IMG/VR virus record: IMGVR_UViG_3300044639_004276
Location: 1 to 48,411 of that record
Source of the DNA: a virus
DNA: 48,411 nt
Strand: one strand, 5' to 3'
This document shows positions 23,226 to 31,570 of the stretch, in pieces. Below the pieces are notes generated by a model, which was not told the origin of the DNA, ran no database searches, and saw nothing but the letters and a program-made list of their open reading frames with translations. The number at the start of each line of letters is the position of its first letter. The first letter of the stretch is position 1. The position numbers and the translations under genes are program-made.

Positions 23226-23277
23226 TTATCTCCATCGTCTGGATATGATTATTTAGACTTGTCTGCTATTAAATTTA

Positions 23278-23532
23278 TTAGCGGTGAATATCAAATCTCT
23301 TTTGATATTCACGATTTACAGCTTCGTGCATAGTGTCAACCATGCCATAAAAATCAAAGCATCCAGATGCTCCGCCAAGCCATCTGTCAAGATCTTTGTT
23401 ATTTCCAACAAAATTCAAGACTTCTGGAATGTCGCCTTGATACCTAAAATGAAGTCTACTATGAAGCACTTTTAGATTCTCATCAGAAAGCCTATAAAAG
23501 TATTCTTTTAAAAAATGATCGATATTTTTCAT
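23278..23532 (-). CDS. Hypothetical protein (84 aa)
   Basis: Not recognised. The protein is helical with Phe/Leu/Arg clusters (HSRLHFRYQGDIPEVLNF) and a Gly-rich turn (WLGGASGCFDFYG). A GAGG ribosome site precedes ATG. A perfect hairpin lies in its last codons, listed separately. The gene is divergent from the 23.5-kb plus-strand gene with only about 14 bp between starts. Confidence 0.55.
   Translation of the reverse strand: MKNIDHFLKEYFYRLSDENLKVLHSRLHFRYQGDIPEVLNFVGNNKDLDRWLGGASGCFDFYGMVDTMHEAVNREYQKRFDIHR
23284..23312 (-). other. Perfect 12-bp hairpin in the 3' end of a gene
   Basis: Arms 23284-23295 and 23301-23312 are perfectly complementary with a 5-nt loop. The stem overlaps the last codons of the 84-aa gene and ends just before the stop; AT-rich sequence, but no long T run, follows. 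It may be an RNA stability or processing element. Confidence 0.7.
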
Positions 23533-23546
23533 ACTATACCTCAGAT

Positions 23547-23885
23547 ATGGAAAAGATTTTTAACCAAAAAAAGTTTGAAGAACTACTAGTCTCCAAATGG
23601 GCTGAGTTCTTAGATGCTCCAAAATTATTGAAAACAATCAATGATTTAGTCCAAGAACATAAAAATAATTTCGACATTGTTCCCAATACATCATATAAAC
23701 AAAAAGGAACACAAATAATGATATCCAGATTCCAACTTACAAATAATGGATTCATTATATGGGTAGACTTTTTGGTTCCACTCGCAGAAAACAAGGTTGC
23801 CGTAGGAACTACCGAGTTGTTCCTACTATCTACAGGAATTCTAAGTCATTCCAAAACTTTAGGCAACATATACGATTGTATTTAA
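23547..23885 (+). CDS. Hypothetical protein (112 aa)
   Basis: Not recognised. The N-terminal half is helical and charged, and the C-terminal half shows a beta pattern with a Val/Ile-rich core (FIIWVDFLVPLAENKVAVGTTE). No strong ribosome site is visible before the ATG, and convergent overlap of a few bases with the downstream minus-strand gene supports compact phage packing. A different, shorter start cannot be excluded. Confidence 0.5.
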   Translation: MEKIFNQKKFEELLVSKWAEFLDAPKLLKTINDLVQEHKNNFDIVPNTSYKQKGTQIMISRFQLTNNGFIIWVDFLVPLAENKVAVGTTELFLLSTGILSHSKTLGNIYDCI

Positions 23886-24181
23886 ACTACATCTAGCCTT
23901 CTTACATGGTCTCCATCTTGATTGATGAAGCTGTCTTCTAGTATTAAGGCGTTTTTATCATCCGCAAAACGAAGCCCTAAATTGAATGCATCAATACATG
24001 CTGTTCGATCATTTTGTGATGCCATAACCCAACAATAGTCATTTTTCTTTATAAATTTTCCTCTTTGATTTTCTTGTGTTATTCCTATTTCTAATGTAAC
24101 ATTGTCCGGCAAAAGTAATTCAATTTTCCCATGCCTCATAAGATGCTCTACAATCATAGATTGTATTTTATTTTGACTCAT
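23882..24181 (-). CDS. Hypothetical protein (99 aa)
   Basis: Not recognised. The sequence has a regular alpha/beta pattern (IVEHLMRHGKIELLLPDNVTLEIGITQ, then NDYCWVMASQNDRTACIDAFNLGLRF). It sits in a minus-strand run with the following two genes (amidoligase cluster), suggesting joint expression. No catalytic motif can be identified. Confidence 0.55.
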   Translation of the reverse strand: MSQNKIQSMIVEHLMRHGKIELLLPDNVTLEIGITQENQRGKFIKKNDYCWVMASQNDRTACIDAFNLGLRFADDKNALILEDSFINQDGDHVRRLDVV

Positions 24182-24201
24182 GATTACACCTCGTAAAATT
24201 T

Positions 24202-24672
24202 TTAAATGAAAAAAACTTTGCTAGGAGGAATATAAAAGTATTTGAACCCATCATAGAAACGATGTGTATAGTCACCATCTTTACGAATTGGAGATTCAAT
24301 CACCCTCTCCTCCTTGTTCAAACAAACTGTCCAACAGTATATCTTTTTTTGTTGCTTATAGGTCTCTATGAGAAACAATTCATCATTTCCTAAAAACAAC
24401 TTTGCAATCTTACAATTAACAGAAATCGGCAAAAAGGTGCTATAGTCACCATAAAGTTGTAAAACATCCATATAATAATGTTCGTAATCACATCTTTGGT
24501 AATGAGCTACTACAGAATATCCATCAACGACATATTTTCTACTTTTAAAAATAAGTAGATCTTCTTCGTAAGCTTCTGAATTTTTAATGGGATAATTGTA
24601 TGGAATCAAAATCTTTGAGAGATTTTTTAATTCTTGAATCGAACTTTTTATCTTTGTGATGTTGTCCGACAT
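24202..24672 (-). CDS. Hypothetical protein (156 aa)
   Basis: Not recognised. It contains an aromatic, Cys-bearing region (YQRCDYEHYYMDVLQLYGDYSTFLP) and a beta-rich end with KIYCWTVCLNKEE. The repetition of Tyr/Phe residues suggests a compact beta-sheet. It lies 28 bp downstream of the amidoligase gene on the same strand, and could be a partner, but that is only an inference from position. Confidence 0.5.
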   Translation of the reverse strand: MSDNITKIKSSIQELKNLSKILIPYNYPIKNSEAYEEDLLIFKSRKYVVDGYSVVAHYQRCDYEHYYMDVLQLYGDYSTFLPISVNCKIAKLFLGNDELFLIETYKQQKKIYCWTVCLNKEERVIESPIRKDGDYTHRFYDGFKYFYIPPSKVFFI

Positions 24673-24700
24673 ATATTCACCTTCTATGAAGGTATATATC

Positions 24701-25696
24701 CTAATCCAAGAACTTATCTTCTATAAATTTATTATTCAATAGTGAAGTTGAACCTTTTTCTAATTGAAAAATATCATAATATTGATGAGATTTAAAATTA
24801 TTACCAAATACCCCATCAATCTCACATGATACATTCTGCTTCATACGCATAAAAAGCCATTCTTTTACCTCTTTCAGACCAGACGATAAGTTAGAATCAT
24901 CATCAAATCCAAGCAATTCCATGACTTTATTGAAATCTAACCAAGCATAACCAGTCATTTGGTTATTTTTTTCATAATTTTTCAATAATGGTAATTTGGA
25001 AGTAATATTTACAAAATGAAGAAGAAATAAAATGTAATTTTTTGCATCAAAATAATTCAAACAAGCAGATGCATCCATTATGCGAAATTCAATAGTCTGT
25101 CTTTTATTGTTTACGAAATGATATGTATTAATCGAATAATATTTATGCATCCCAATTGAATTTATAAGTGTATTAGAACTAATGAGTGGGCGTTCAACTT
25201 CATCGATAATGTCGGAAAAAGACAATAACTGGCAATATCTATTTCTTTTTCTTTTAATTGGAACCATGTTTGTAAACACATATTCGCATTTAATCCACCA
25301 ACTAATTACAGAAGCGACTTGATCAACAGAAAGGTCATGAACATCAACATGAACATGAAACGAACATCTTTCATCTGCTTTTATATTGCCGTCATTGCTA
25401 AAAGCATCGACAACAGCAGATACTTTTCTCACTCCATCAATTCCCTTTAATACTGGTGTGCATACTTCGATCCCACAACTACTATCTGGCTTTAAAATCC
25501 AAGAATCATTATTGTGATTATTTCCCCACTTTTGAATAAACACCTTATCTTTGACAACTTTTTGAACCAGCCAAGAAACATAAAAAATTCCTTTTGGCAA
25601 ATTTCCCAATTCATAATCAAATGGACGACTTCTGCCATCGAAGGCATTAATTTCCAACTCAACTCCAAAACGCCTTTTATTATTACAATTATTCAT
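24701..25696 (-). CDS. Amidoligase family protein
   Basis: A 331-residue protein matching the Amidoligase_2 (ATP-grasp-like COOH-NH2 ligase) pattern: FGVELEI at 10-16, WILKPDSSCGIEVCTPVL at 66-83, CSFHVHVDVHDL at 111-122, then QTIEFRIMDAS. These motifs supply metal and ATP contacts. Such enzymes are predicted to form amide bonds, modifying peptides or cell-wall-like or virion components, and occur in phages and toxin-like clusters. Start: ATG at 25696 with GAGG; a GTG two codons earlier is out of register with the site. Neighbouring small genes may supply the substrate. Confidence 0.8.
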   Translation of the reverse strand: MNNCNNKRRFGVELEINAFDGRSRPFDYELGNLPKGIFYVSWLVQKVVKDKVFIQKWGNNHNNDSWILKPDSSCGIEVCTPVLKGIDGVRKVSAVVDAFSNDGNIKADERCSFHVHVDVHDLSVDQVASVISWWIKCEYVFTNMVPIKRKRNRYCQLLSFSDIIDEVERPLISSNTLINSIGMHKYYSINTYHFVNNKRQTIEFRIMDASACLNYFDAKNYILFLLHFVNITSKLPLLKNYEKNNQMTGYAWLDFNKVMELLGFDDDSNLSSGLKEVKEWLFMRMKQNVSCEIDGVFGNNFKSHQYYDIFQLEKGSTSLLNNKFIEDKFLD

Positions 25697-25763
25697 GGTC
25701 ACCTCATTGCCAAGTCAACGACATCTCTTTTATAATACAGTAATATTAAATCAAGGAGTTTCT

Positions 25764-26246
25764 ATGAATTATTTGATGATTGAATTGAAGGACAAAAGAA
25801 AATTTATTACAAATAAAAAAAATTTGAGTAGTTTAATCGAATTTTCTAAGACATTTAACGCAGATCTTTCAATAATAAGCACTGAGAGTAAAAATTCTCT
25901 ATCACTAGAACAATTGGCAAATGAAATTTGCGACACAAATCGCAAACAAGAAGAATTTGAATATAAAACAATTGAAACTTTGAACAAAAAAGAAACAAAT
26001 CAAAGCAATTTAATATTTTCACATATAATAAAAACACTTCAAAGCAAAAAAGAAATAGACACAAATAAATTAATTGCAAAATTCAAAAAAAAAGGAATAG
26101 ATGAAAAAAACATCTATTCCCAAATAACAAAAGCAAAAAATTACATCAAAAATATAGGAAAAACTTTAAAGAGGCTTGGAAAAACCAAATATAAAATTGA
26201 TTATTCTTCTATCTCTGAATCAATTTCATCATCTATTCCTTCTTGA
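25764..26246 (+). CDS. Hypothetical lysine-rich helical protein (160 aa)
   Basis: Not recognised. It starts MNYLMIELKDKRKFIT after a clear AAGGAG site; the frame extends 23 codons further upstream without a ribosome site. The protein is rich in Lys, Asn, Ser and Ile, with coiled-coil-like helices and a polyserine end. The C-terminal 40 bp overlap the convergent UvsX-like gene. A small helical adaptor or DNA-associated protein is possible, but nothing specific is visible. Confidence 0.6.
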   Translation: MNYLMIELKDKRKFITNKKNLSSLIEFSKTFNADLSIISTESKNSLSLEQLANEICDTNRKQEEFEYKTIETLNKKETNQSNLIFSHIIKTLQSKKEIDTNKLIAKFKKKGIDEKNIYSQITKAKNYIKNIGKTLKRLGKTKYKIDYSSISESISSSIPS

Positions 26247-27409
26247 TTGGTTATGTCTGTTTCTATGACATCACCACCAATCTGGAATTCCATAGCTGCT
26301 TTAAATGGCTCCAAATAATCAATTATATCTTGTTCAGATGCTGCATCAATAATCGATGGGCATTTGAGCAAAATTTCGAGAGGAATTTCATTCTTGTCCA
26401 AGGAGGCTTTGAATTTAATTTCCTCGCCATTGCTATAAGGCTCTGCAACGATGAAATTTCCAGCACTCTTAGCAATAACCCTATTTGCATCAAGCAAACA
26501 AGATAATAAGCCACTAACAGGATTTATTCCGTGTTCAAAAAGCAATTGAATGTTTTCTGTTGAAATAAATGGTGTGTGAGTCTTATTTTTAACATTTTTA
26601 ACACGAATGTTAATGCCAAGAATCTTGGTTTTTTTTGCACTAATTTTATATTCTATTTTCTTCATTGTCGATGTTTCTAATCGACACGAAGCATAGAACG
26701 GCAAAGCATTACCACCACCAGCAGTTGTCGTTGGATTTCCATAAAGAACACCAATTTTTGAACGAGTCTGATTCAAAATGACAACAGTAGCATCATTCTT
26801 TTCCATAACTGTGTTCAATTTTCGGAATTCTCTAGAACAAATCTTAGCTCTTTCTCCGGGTTGCTCATGCCCACCAACGATGCGTTTGAAATCAGCTTTC
26901 GAAGCGTTTTCTGGAAGATTAACTTCTCTAAGCTCTCTAGCCGATGGACTTACGCCAATGGAGTCATAAACAATAGCAATCGGACATTCTTTTCTTTTTG
27001 ATCGAACAAATTCAATGGATTTATACATCTTCAAAAAGACATCTTCCAATGCTTGTGGAGTATGTCTGACAATTTTATTCAAGTCGCAATGTGATGCTCG
27101 TTGAATAAATTCTTTATTGGCAGAATTTTCACAATCTTCCAAAATTGCAATTCCACCAGAACGCTGGCAACCGAACAAAACATTTGTTCCAATCAAAGAT
27201 TTTGAACTAGATGAAGGACCATAAATTTCCGTAAGCTTACCGCCCGGAACTCCACCACCCATAAACTTTCCACTACAAATATAATTGATTGCCAAATTTC
27301 CACTATCCACAAAATATTTAACGCTATCAATTTCAGCAACAATATCTCCACCAGTTTCATTTGCTAAATCTTGAAAGAAATTATCTTCATCGACTTTTTT
27401 ACGAGCCAT
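26201..27409 (-). CDS. uvsX: RecA/UvsX-like recombinase
   Basis: A 402-residue protein. The RecA-type core is visible: Walker A GPSSSSKS at 64-71, lacking the usual Gly before Lys as in T4 UvsX, then ILEDCENSANKEF, a Walker B-like PIAIVYDSIG, and ILNQTRSKIGVLYGNPTTTAGGGNALPF, which corresponds to the L1/L2 DNA-binding region. The acidic tail (DEIDSEIEE) resembles RecA-type C termini. It drives strand invasion in recombination-dependent replication. I chose the ATG at 27409 with AAAGGAG; the longer frame adds 21 nonconserved residues. A hairpin in its leader may regulate it. Confidence 0.9.
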   Translation of the reverse strand: MARKKVDEDNFFQDLANETGGDIVAEIDSVKYFVDSGNLAINYICSGKFMGGGVPGGKLTEIYGPSSSSKSLIGTNVLFGCQRSGGIAILEDCENSANKEFIQRASHCDLNKIVRHTPQALEDVFLKMYKSIEFVRSKRKECPIAIVYDSIGVSPSARELREVNLPENASKADFKRIVGGHEQPGERAKICSREFRKLNTVMEKNDATVVILNQTRSKIGVLYGNPTTTAGGGNALPFYASCRLETSTMKKIEYKISAKKTKILGINIRVKNVKNKTHTPFISTENIQLLFEHGINPVSGLLSCLLDANRVIAKSAGNFIVAEPYSNGEEIKFKASLDKNEIPLEILLKCPSIIDAASEQDIIDYLEPFKAAMEFQIGGDVIETDITNQEGIDDEIDSEIEE

Positions 27410-27443
27410 AGTATCTCCTTTGTATATTATTTTAATATGATAA

Positions 27444-27475
27444 AGCGTGAACACACCCATAGATGCGTTCACGCT
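27444..27475 (-). promoter_or_regulatory. Hairpin in the uvsX leader, between gp32-like and uvsX-like genes
   Basis: Nine-base arms AGCGTGAAC (27444-27452) and GTTCACGCT (27467-27475), loop of 14 nt. In the minus-strand transcript it lies after the gp32-like stop and about 35 nt upstream of uvsX. A short U-containing stretch follows, so it may act as a partial terminator or RNA processing/translational element. Confidence 0.55.
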
Positions 27476-27487
27476 AAAAGTGATTGT

Positions 27488-28492
27488 TTAGATTCCGTCA
27501 AGTTGCTTCAAGAAATCATCATCGGCAAGAGATTCATCTTCGCCAATAACACTCTTTGAAACCTTCTTGGATACAAGAACTTCTTCTCTGATGACATCAG
27601 AGCCAGTTATTACAGATTCTGCAGATTTTGCAGCAGCTTGAACTGGTGACTTGCTATAAAACTCATCGAGTTCTCCAGCCGAATCACCTTCAACAACCAT
27701 ACCTGTATGAACACGAAGACCATGCTTGATTTCTTCGGAAGTCTTCAGTTTTCTCAACGCAGACAAATCGTTAAGATTGCTGAACCAATTCTCCAGTTCT
27801 TCTGGTGTTCCAGCGGGAGATTCTTCTTCAAACTTTGAAAAATCATAGTTTGGATACTCTCTATTCCCACTTTTAACAACCTTCTTTACAAGCCTAAAAT
27901 CACATCCTGTTTTTGGATGTGTGATATCTCCTAAAGATTTTTCACCTGCAGCTTCATCGCCAGTTATAGCTCTCATAATCTTGCTATGAACTTGCTTGCC
28001 ACAAGAATAAATCTTAGGTCCAACATTAGCTGCTGTAGCTTTATTCTTCGGATCAACCTCTGAACGCACAATTACATTGTAATAATAGCGTTCTATAGGT
28101 TTGAGTTCTCGTGCTTTATTCTGAAGGTTTTCCTGTTCTTTTCCAGAAAGACCTTCGGACTTCTGCCACAAGTCAGAATAGTACTTGCAAATAATACATT
28201 CACCACGCCAAGATTCTACACCTTTTTCGTTTTTGGAAAGCTCTCTAGGGCAATGATAGGTTTTCTTTTGATTGGTCGTGGGATTTGTCAGCGTGTGGAT
28301 TCTGGTCGCACAGTAGAGTCGCTGACCTTTCTTTCTTGGAAGAAATCGCATCATTACGAATCCATCCCGATCTGGCATCTTCACAAACTTTTGAAGGTAC
28401 TCGTTGTCAAGACCTCCGCCGCTTTCTGAGCTAACTCGTTTAGCTTCTGCTTTGATTTCGTTAATGTCTAGTGGTTCGTAGTCAATTCCCAT
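27488..28492 (-). CDS. gp32-like single-stranded DNA-binding protein
   Basis: A 334-residue protein. It resembles phage gp32-type SSBs: an N-terminal Lys/Arg- and Glu-rich region, a core with a zinc-like pattern H80-C81-PRE then C99-xx-C102, aromatic residues in YYYNVIVRSEV, and an acidic C-terminal tail (GEDESLADDDFLKQLDGI) typical for protein partner contacts. It coats ssDNA during replication and recruits recombination proteins. It is followed by uvsX in the same direction, with a 78-bp gap that holds a hairpin, and preceded by a leader hairpin that could be an autoregulatory site. Confidence 0.82.
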   Translation of the reverse strand: MGIDYEPLDINEIKAEAKRVSSESGGGLDNEYLQKFVKMPDRDGFVMMRFLPRKKGQRLYCATRIHTLTNPTTNQKKTYHCPRELSKNEKGVESWRGECIICKYYSDLWQKSEGLSGKEQENLQNKARELKPIERYYYNVIVRSEVDPKNKATAANVGPKIYSCGKQVHSKIMRAITGDEAAGEKSLGDITHPKTGCDFRLVKKVVKSGNREYPNYDFSKFEEESPAGTPEELENWFSNLNDLSALRKLKTSEEIKHGLRVHTGMVVEGDSAGELDEFYSKSPVQAAAKSAESVITGSDVIREEVLVSKKVSKSVIGEDESLADDDFLKQLDGI

Positions 28493-28525
28493 AGTTCACC
28501 TCGTAGTTAAAAAGTTAAGTAGTTT

Positions 28526-28548
28526 GGACAACGAACAACTCGTTGTCC
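28526..28548 (-). promoter_or_regulatory. Hairpin in the gp32-like gene leader
   Basis: Perfect 9-bp stem GGACAACGA (28526-28534) with TCGTTGTCC (28540-28548), loop ACAAC on the plus strand, about 34 nt upstream of the ATG in the minus-strand RNA. T4 gp32 represses its own translation by binding a structured leader; the position suggests similar control, but no binding data exist. Confidence 0.55.
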
Positions 28549-28622
28549 GACTTCGTTTATTAGTATCATTATCTAGAATTCATTGCAAGATTAATTTATA
28601 AAAAAAACTATTCTTTTAAAAA

Positions 28623-29036
28623 TTAAATATTGATGGGCGAATCTGGATTCTGCAATTTCTCTTCTGACTCAACAACTTCCTTGTGCATTGCTGCGAGTTT
28701 ATCTTGCAAATTTCCGTGTCCTTTGGATTCCAAATCTCCATTGAGATCATCTCTGTTTTGTCGTTCTTTTAAAAATTCTTCCTCTAATGCTTTCAAGATT
28801 TGTTGATTTTTCAAAAGCTGCTCTTTAATTTTTGCGTCTCTATCTTCCATGGATTCATCTTTCTTTTTTATGTTGATAATAGGATTTTGTTTTGGCTGAA
28901 CTAATTTTTCAAGCATATATTTCTTGGATTCTTCCTTGCGATCTTTGCGTATAGCTTCACGCCTTAGTAGAATTTTTGCTTTGGACTTCTTTTCTCGTTC
29001 TTTACGCTTTTTTGCAATCTTTTCTTCTTTCTTCAT
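28623..29036 (-). CDS. Highly charged coiled-coil protein
   Basis: A 137-residue protein, not recognised. Residues 1-45 are mostly Lys/Arg/Glu; the middle contains MEDRDAKIKEQLLKNQQIL, and the end is acidic with hydrophilic Asn and Asp. The pattern suggests a long coiled coil. I place the start at the second ATG because the GTAGG ribosome site sits directly against the first. The gene starts within a few bases of the previous stop, in an operon with the following two genes. Confidence 0.55.
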   Translation of the reverse strand: MKKEEKIAKKRKEREKKSKAKILLRREAIRKDRKEESKKYMLEKLVQPKQNPIINIKKKDESMEDRDAKIKEQLLKNQQILKALEEEFLKERQNRDDLNGDLESKGHGNLQDKLAAMHKEVVESEEKLQNPDSPINI

Positions 29037-29043
29037 GATCATC

Positions 29044-29823
29044 CTACTTTCTTAGGTTAGGCACATTATCAGCAACTGCTCCGCCCCAATAAAGGTTGCC
29101 ATGTTCCCTTTGTTTTTGGGTTTCAGAAAAATTCAACTCATTATCCGCCAAAAGATTCACATTGCCGGGAACAAAAAACTTATCGCTTATTTTTATTTCC
29201 CGATTAGTGTCATCAATAATTGTAAGTATCTCACCATGTATAGAACCAGTCTTTCCATAAACTGCATACTTTTTATCCACCGTAAGTCTATATCCCTTGT
29301 TCCTTACTTCGGTAATCATTTGTGGTTCTGGGAAAAACACCACATTGTCTACAATTCTTTTTCCTGACTGCCCACTTGCAGTTAATTCTTTTTTTGAATT
29401 TGCCAATTGTTCGTGGGGATAAAGAGTATTCTGCCCCTGCAATGGAACTACTGCGGTGCTTTTTTCTGGCTCTACTTCTTGTGTTATAAAATTTCCAGAA
29501 GTCTGATCAAATAAGAATTTTTTGTTCTTTATGACCACACCATTATCAGCTTCTCTAAAAGTAATTTTCTTTTTAGCGAGTTCAAATATTTCAACACCAA
29601 TAACAAAAATATCTCTTCTTGCCAATTGACCCATGACACTACTTGCTAATGTTTCTAGAGAAACATCTTCAAATGGATCTCCGACCTTTTTCTTTAAGGT
29701 TTTTGTTTCTTCTTTGTTGTAATTCCCATCCTGTTTTTCATGATAAGAATAAATAATTTCGTAGCCCACACGCACCCCCAGTGAACTAAATAAGTAACTA
29801 CTTAAACAAAATACCAGTTCCAT
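29044..29823 (-). CDS. Hypothetical protein (259 aa)
   Basis: Not recognised. It starts MELVFCLSSYLFSSLGVRVGYEI, with a beta-rich N-terminal region containing Tyr and Val, then a middle with a repeated charged pattern and a C terminus of mixed beta (KKYAVYGKTGSIHGEILTIIDD). The start (ATG at 29823) overlaps the previous gene's end; the alternative TTG is less likely. A structural or DNA-modifying role cannot be decided from the sequence. Confidence 0.5.
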   Translation of the reverse strand: MELVFCLSSYLFSSLGVRVGYEIIYSYHEKQDGNYNKEETKTLKKKVGDPFEDVSLETLASSVMGQLARRDIFVIGVEIFELAKKKITFREADNGVVIKNKKFLFDQTSGNFITQEVEPEKSTAVVPLQGQNTLYPHEQLANSKKELTASGQSGKRIVDNVVFFPEPQMITEVRNKGYRLTVDKKYAVYGKTGSIHGEILTIIDDTNREIKISDKFFVPGNVNLLADNELNFSETQKQREHGNLYWGGAVADNVPNLRK

Positions 29824-30424
29824 ATCTTGTTTCAAAAAAATTTGGCTTTACACCAACACTATCAGCAAAAGCCAAATACGCTTGTTTCACAGGTTTTAGA
29901 TCCAAAGCATTGTCAATAATAATACAGCCATCATCGGACAAATATTCCCATGAAACTTCAAGCATATAGAGAATATAATCATAATTTTTTTCTTCATTTA
30001 TAAAAATTGCATCCCATTTTCTCTTCCCGATTCTATCGTGGAAATCATCATTTTTCATATTGCCTGTGAAAAAATCGAAATCTTTTTTGTAAGACTGCCT
30101 AATATTATAAAAGCCCATACGATTAGAAAAGTAAACATTTTCATCGGTTTGATGAAAAGCAAGAAAATACTCTGTTTCTAAACAAGACATAAAAAAGCAT
30201 TTCTCTAATAATCCCAAATTAAAACTCAAAGATAATACACTCTTTGGCTTTATAAATTTGCCAAGATGATAATAAAAAGGAACATAAAGCGGGTCGCTAT
30301 ATGAAGGACTTCTTCTAGAATTTTCATCAATTAATTTGCAATCTTGAAGGAGTATCTTGCCGTTTACAAGTTTCTTTCTCAATAACTCTTTAATTTCTTT
30401 TTGAATGATATCAAAATTAAGCAT
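29798..30424 (-). CDS. SAM-dependent methyltransferase-like protein
   Basis: A 208-residue protein with a Rossmann-like pattern: PKSVLSLSFNLG (a degenerate motif I), then KRKWDAIFINEEKNYDYILYMLEVSWEYLSDDGCIIIDNA, which is typical of class I methyltransferases of the Methyltransf_24 group. The glycine-rich motif I is imperfect (SFNLG instead of GxGxG), so an inactive or variant enzyme is possible. It is divergent from glf by 31 bp and overlaps the downstream gene. Confidence 0.6.
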   Translation of the reverse strand: MLNFDIIQKEIKELLRKKLVNGKILLQDCKLIDENSRRSPSYSDPLYVPFYYHLGKFIKPKSVLSLSFNLGLLEKCFFMSCLETEYFLAFHQTDENVYFSNRMGFYNIRQSYKKDFDFFTGNMKNDDFHDRIGKRKWDAIFINEEKNYDYILYMLEVSWEYLSDDGCIIIDNALDLKPVKQAYLAFADSVGVKPNFFETRYGTGILFK

Positions 30425-30455
30425 AGAATATTATAGCTTTAACCACGGATATATT

Positions 30456-31568
30456 ATGTACGACTTTATTATTGTTGGGTCTGGATTTTTTGGATCGACA
30501 TTTGCAAGGAAGGTTACCGACCTTGGAAAAAAATGTTTAGTTCTAGATAAAAAGCCACACATTGCAGGGGCAGCACACGATATGCCTCAAGATGATTACT
30601 ATGTTTCATCTTATGGCGCACATGTATTTCACACACATAGCGAAGAGGTATGGGAATTTGCCAATAACTTTTCTGAATTTATTCCATTTATAAATAGACC
30701 GAAAGTTCTATCGAATGAAAAAATATATTCATTTCCAATCAATTTGATGACACTTCAACAACTTTGGGGAATAAAAACTCCAGCTGAAGCAAAAAAAATA
30801 TTAGAAGAAAAAAAAATTCCATGCGAAAATCCAAGTAATTTTGAAGAATGGGCATTATCCATGGTTGGAGAAGAAATATATAAAAAATTCTTCTATGGAT
30901 ATACAAAAAAACAATATATGCGAGAACCAAAAGAACTTCCAACATCAATAATTCAAAGACTTCCTATTCGACTTACATATGACGAAAATTATTTTACTAC
31001 GAAATTTCAAGGTATTCCAAAAAATGGATATACAAATCTAATTTATAATATGCTTGATGGTATTGATGTTGAGGTTGGTGTAGATTTTATAAAGCAAAAA
31101 GAAAAACTAATGCGTCTCGCAAAACAGATTGTCTATACAGGTCGAATAGATGAATTTTTTGATTTTGAATTTGGGAAACTTGAATACAACACCATGAAAT
31201 TTGAGAAAAAAGAATTTATTGGAGATCAACAAGGAAATGCAGTTATAAATCATGTTGATGAATCGGTTCGATATCTTCGAAGCATAGAACATCGTCACTT
31301 CTACAAACACGGAGAGTCTATCAAACATTATGCTGGTAAAAAAGAAGATTTCACTAGCGTAATAACCTACGACATTCCAGCAACATATGAAGAAAATCCA
31401 GACCCATTATACCCAATTAGAAATAAAATAAATTCTGAAATTTATCAAAAATATTCATCAATAAAACCAAGCAATGTAACATTTGGTGGAAGATTGGGAG
31501 AATATAAATATTTGGACATGGATCAAAGTATGGCTTCTGCTCTTCAAAAAGCTAAATCTTTTGAATGA
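30456..31568 (+). CDS. glf: UDP-galactopyranose mutase
   Basis: A 370-residue protein with the FAD-binding start FIIVGSGFFGSTFARKV, then KPHIAGAAHDMPQDDYYVSSYGAHVFHTHSEEVWEF, YTKKQYMREPKELPTSIIQRLPIR and PATYEENPDPLYPIRN, all typical of Glf. It interconverts UDP-galactopyranose and UDP-galactofuranose using reduced FAD, for galactofuranose-containing polymers. I chose the ATG at 30456, not the upstream start at 30405, because it gives the canonical N terminus and length. With HldE and glycosyltransferases, it indicates phage control of a surface polysaccharide or glycosylated virion/DNA. Confidence 0.93.
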   Translation: MYDFIIVGSGFFGSTFARKVTDLGKKCLVLDKKPHIAGAAHDMPQDDYYVSSYGAHVFHTHSEEVWEFANNFSEFIPFINRPKVLSNEKIYSFPINLMTLQQLWGIKTPAEAKKILEEKKIPCENPSNFEEWALSMVGEEIYKKFFYGYTKKQYMREPKELPTSIIQRLPIRLTYDENYFTTKFQGIPKNGYTNLIYNMLDGIDVEVGVDFIKQKEKLMRLAKQIVYTGRIDEFFDFEFGKLEYNTMKFEKKEFIGDQQGNAVINHVDESVRYLRSIEHRHFYKHGESIKHYAGKKEDFTSVITYDIPATYEENPDPLYPIRNKINSEIYQKYSSIKPSNVTFGGRLGEYKYLDMDQSMASALQKAKSFE

Positions 31569-31570
31569 AA

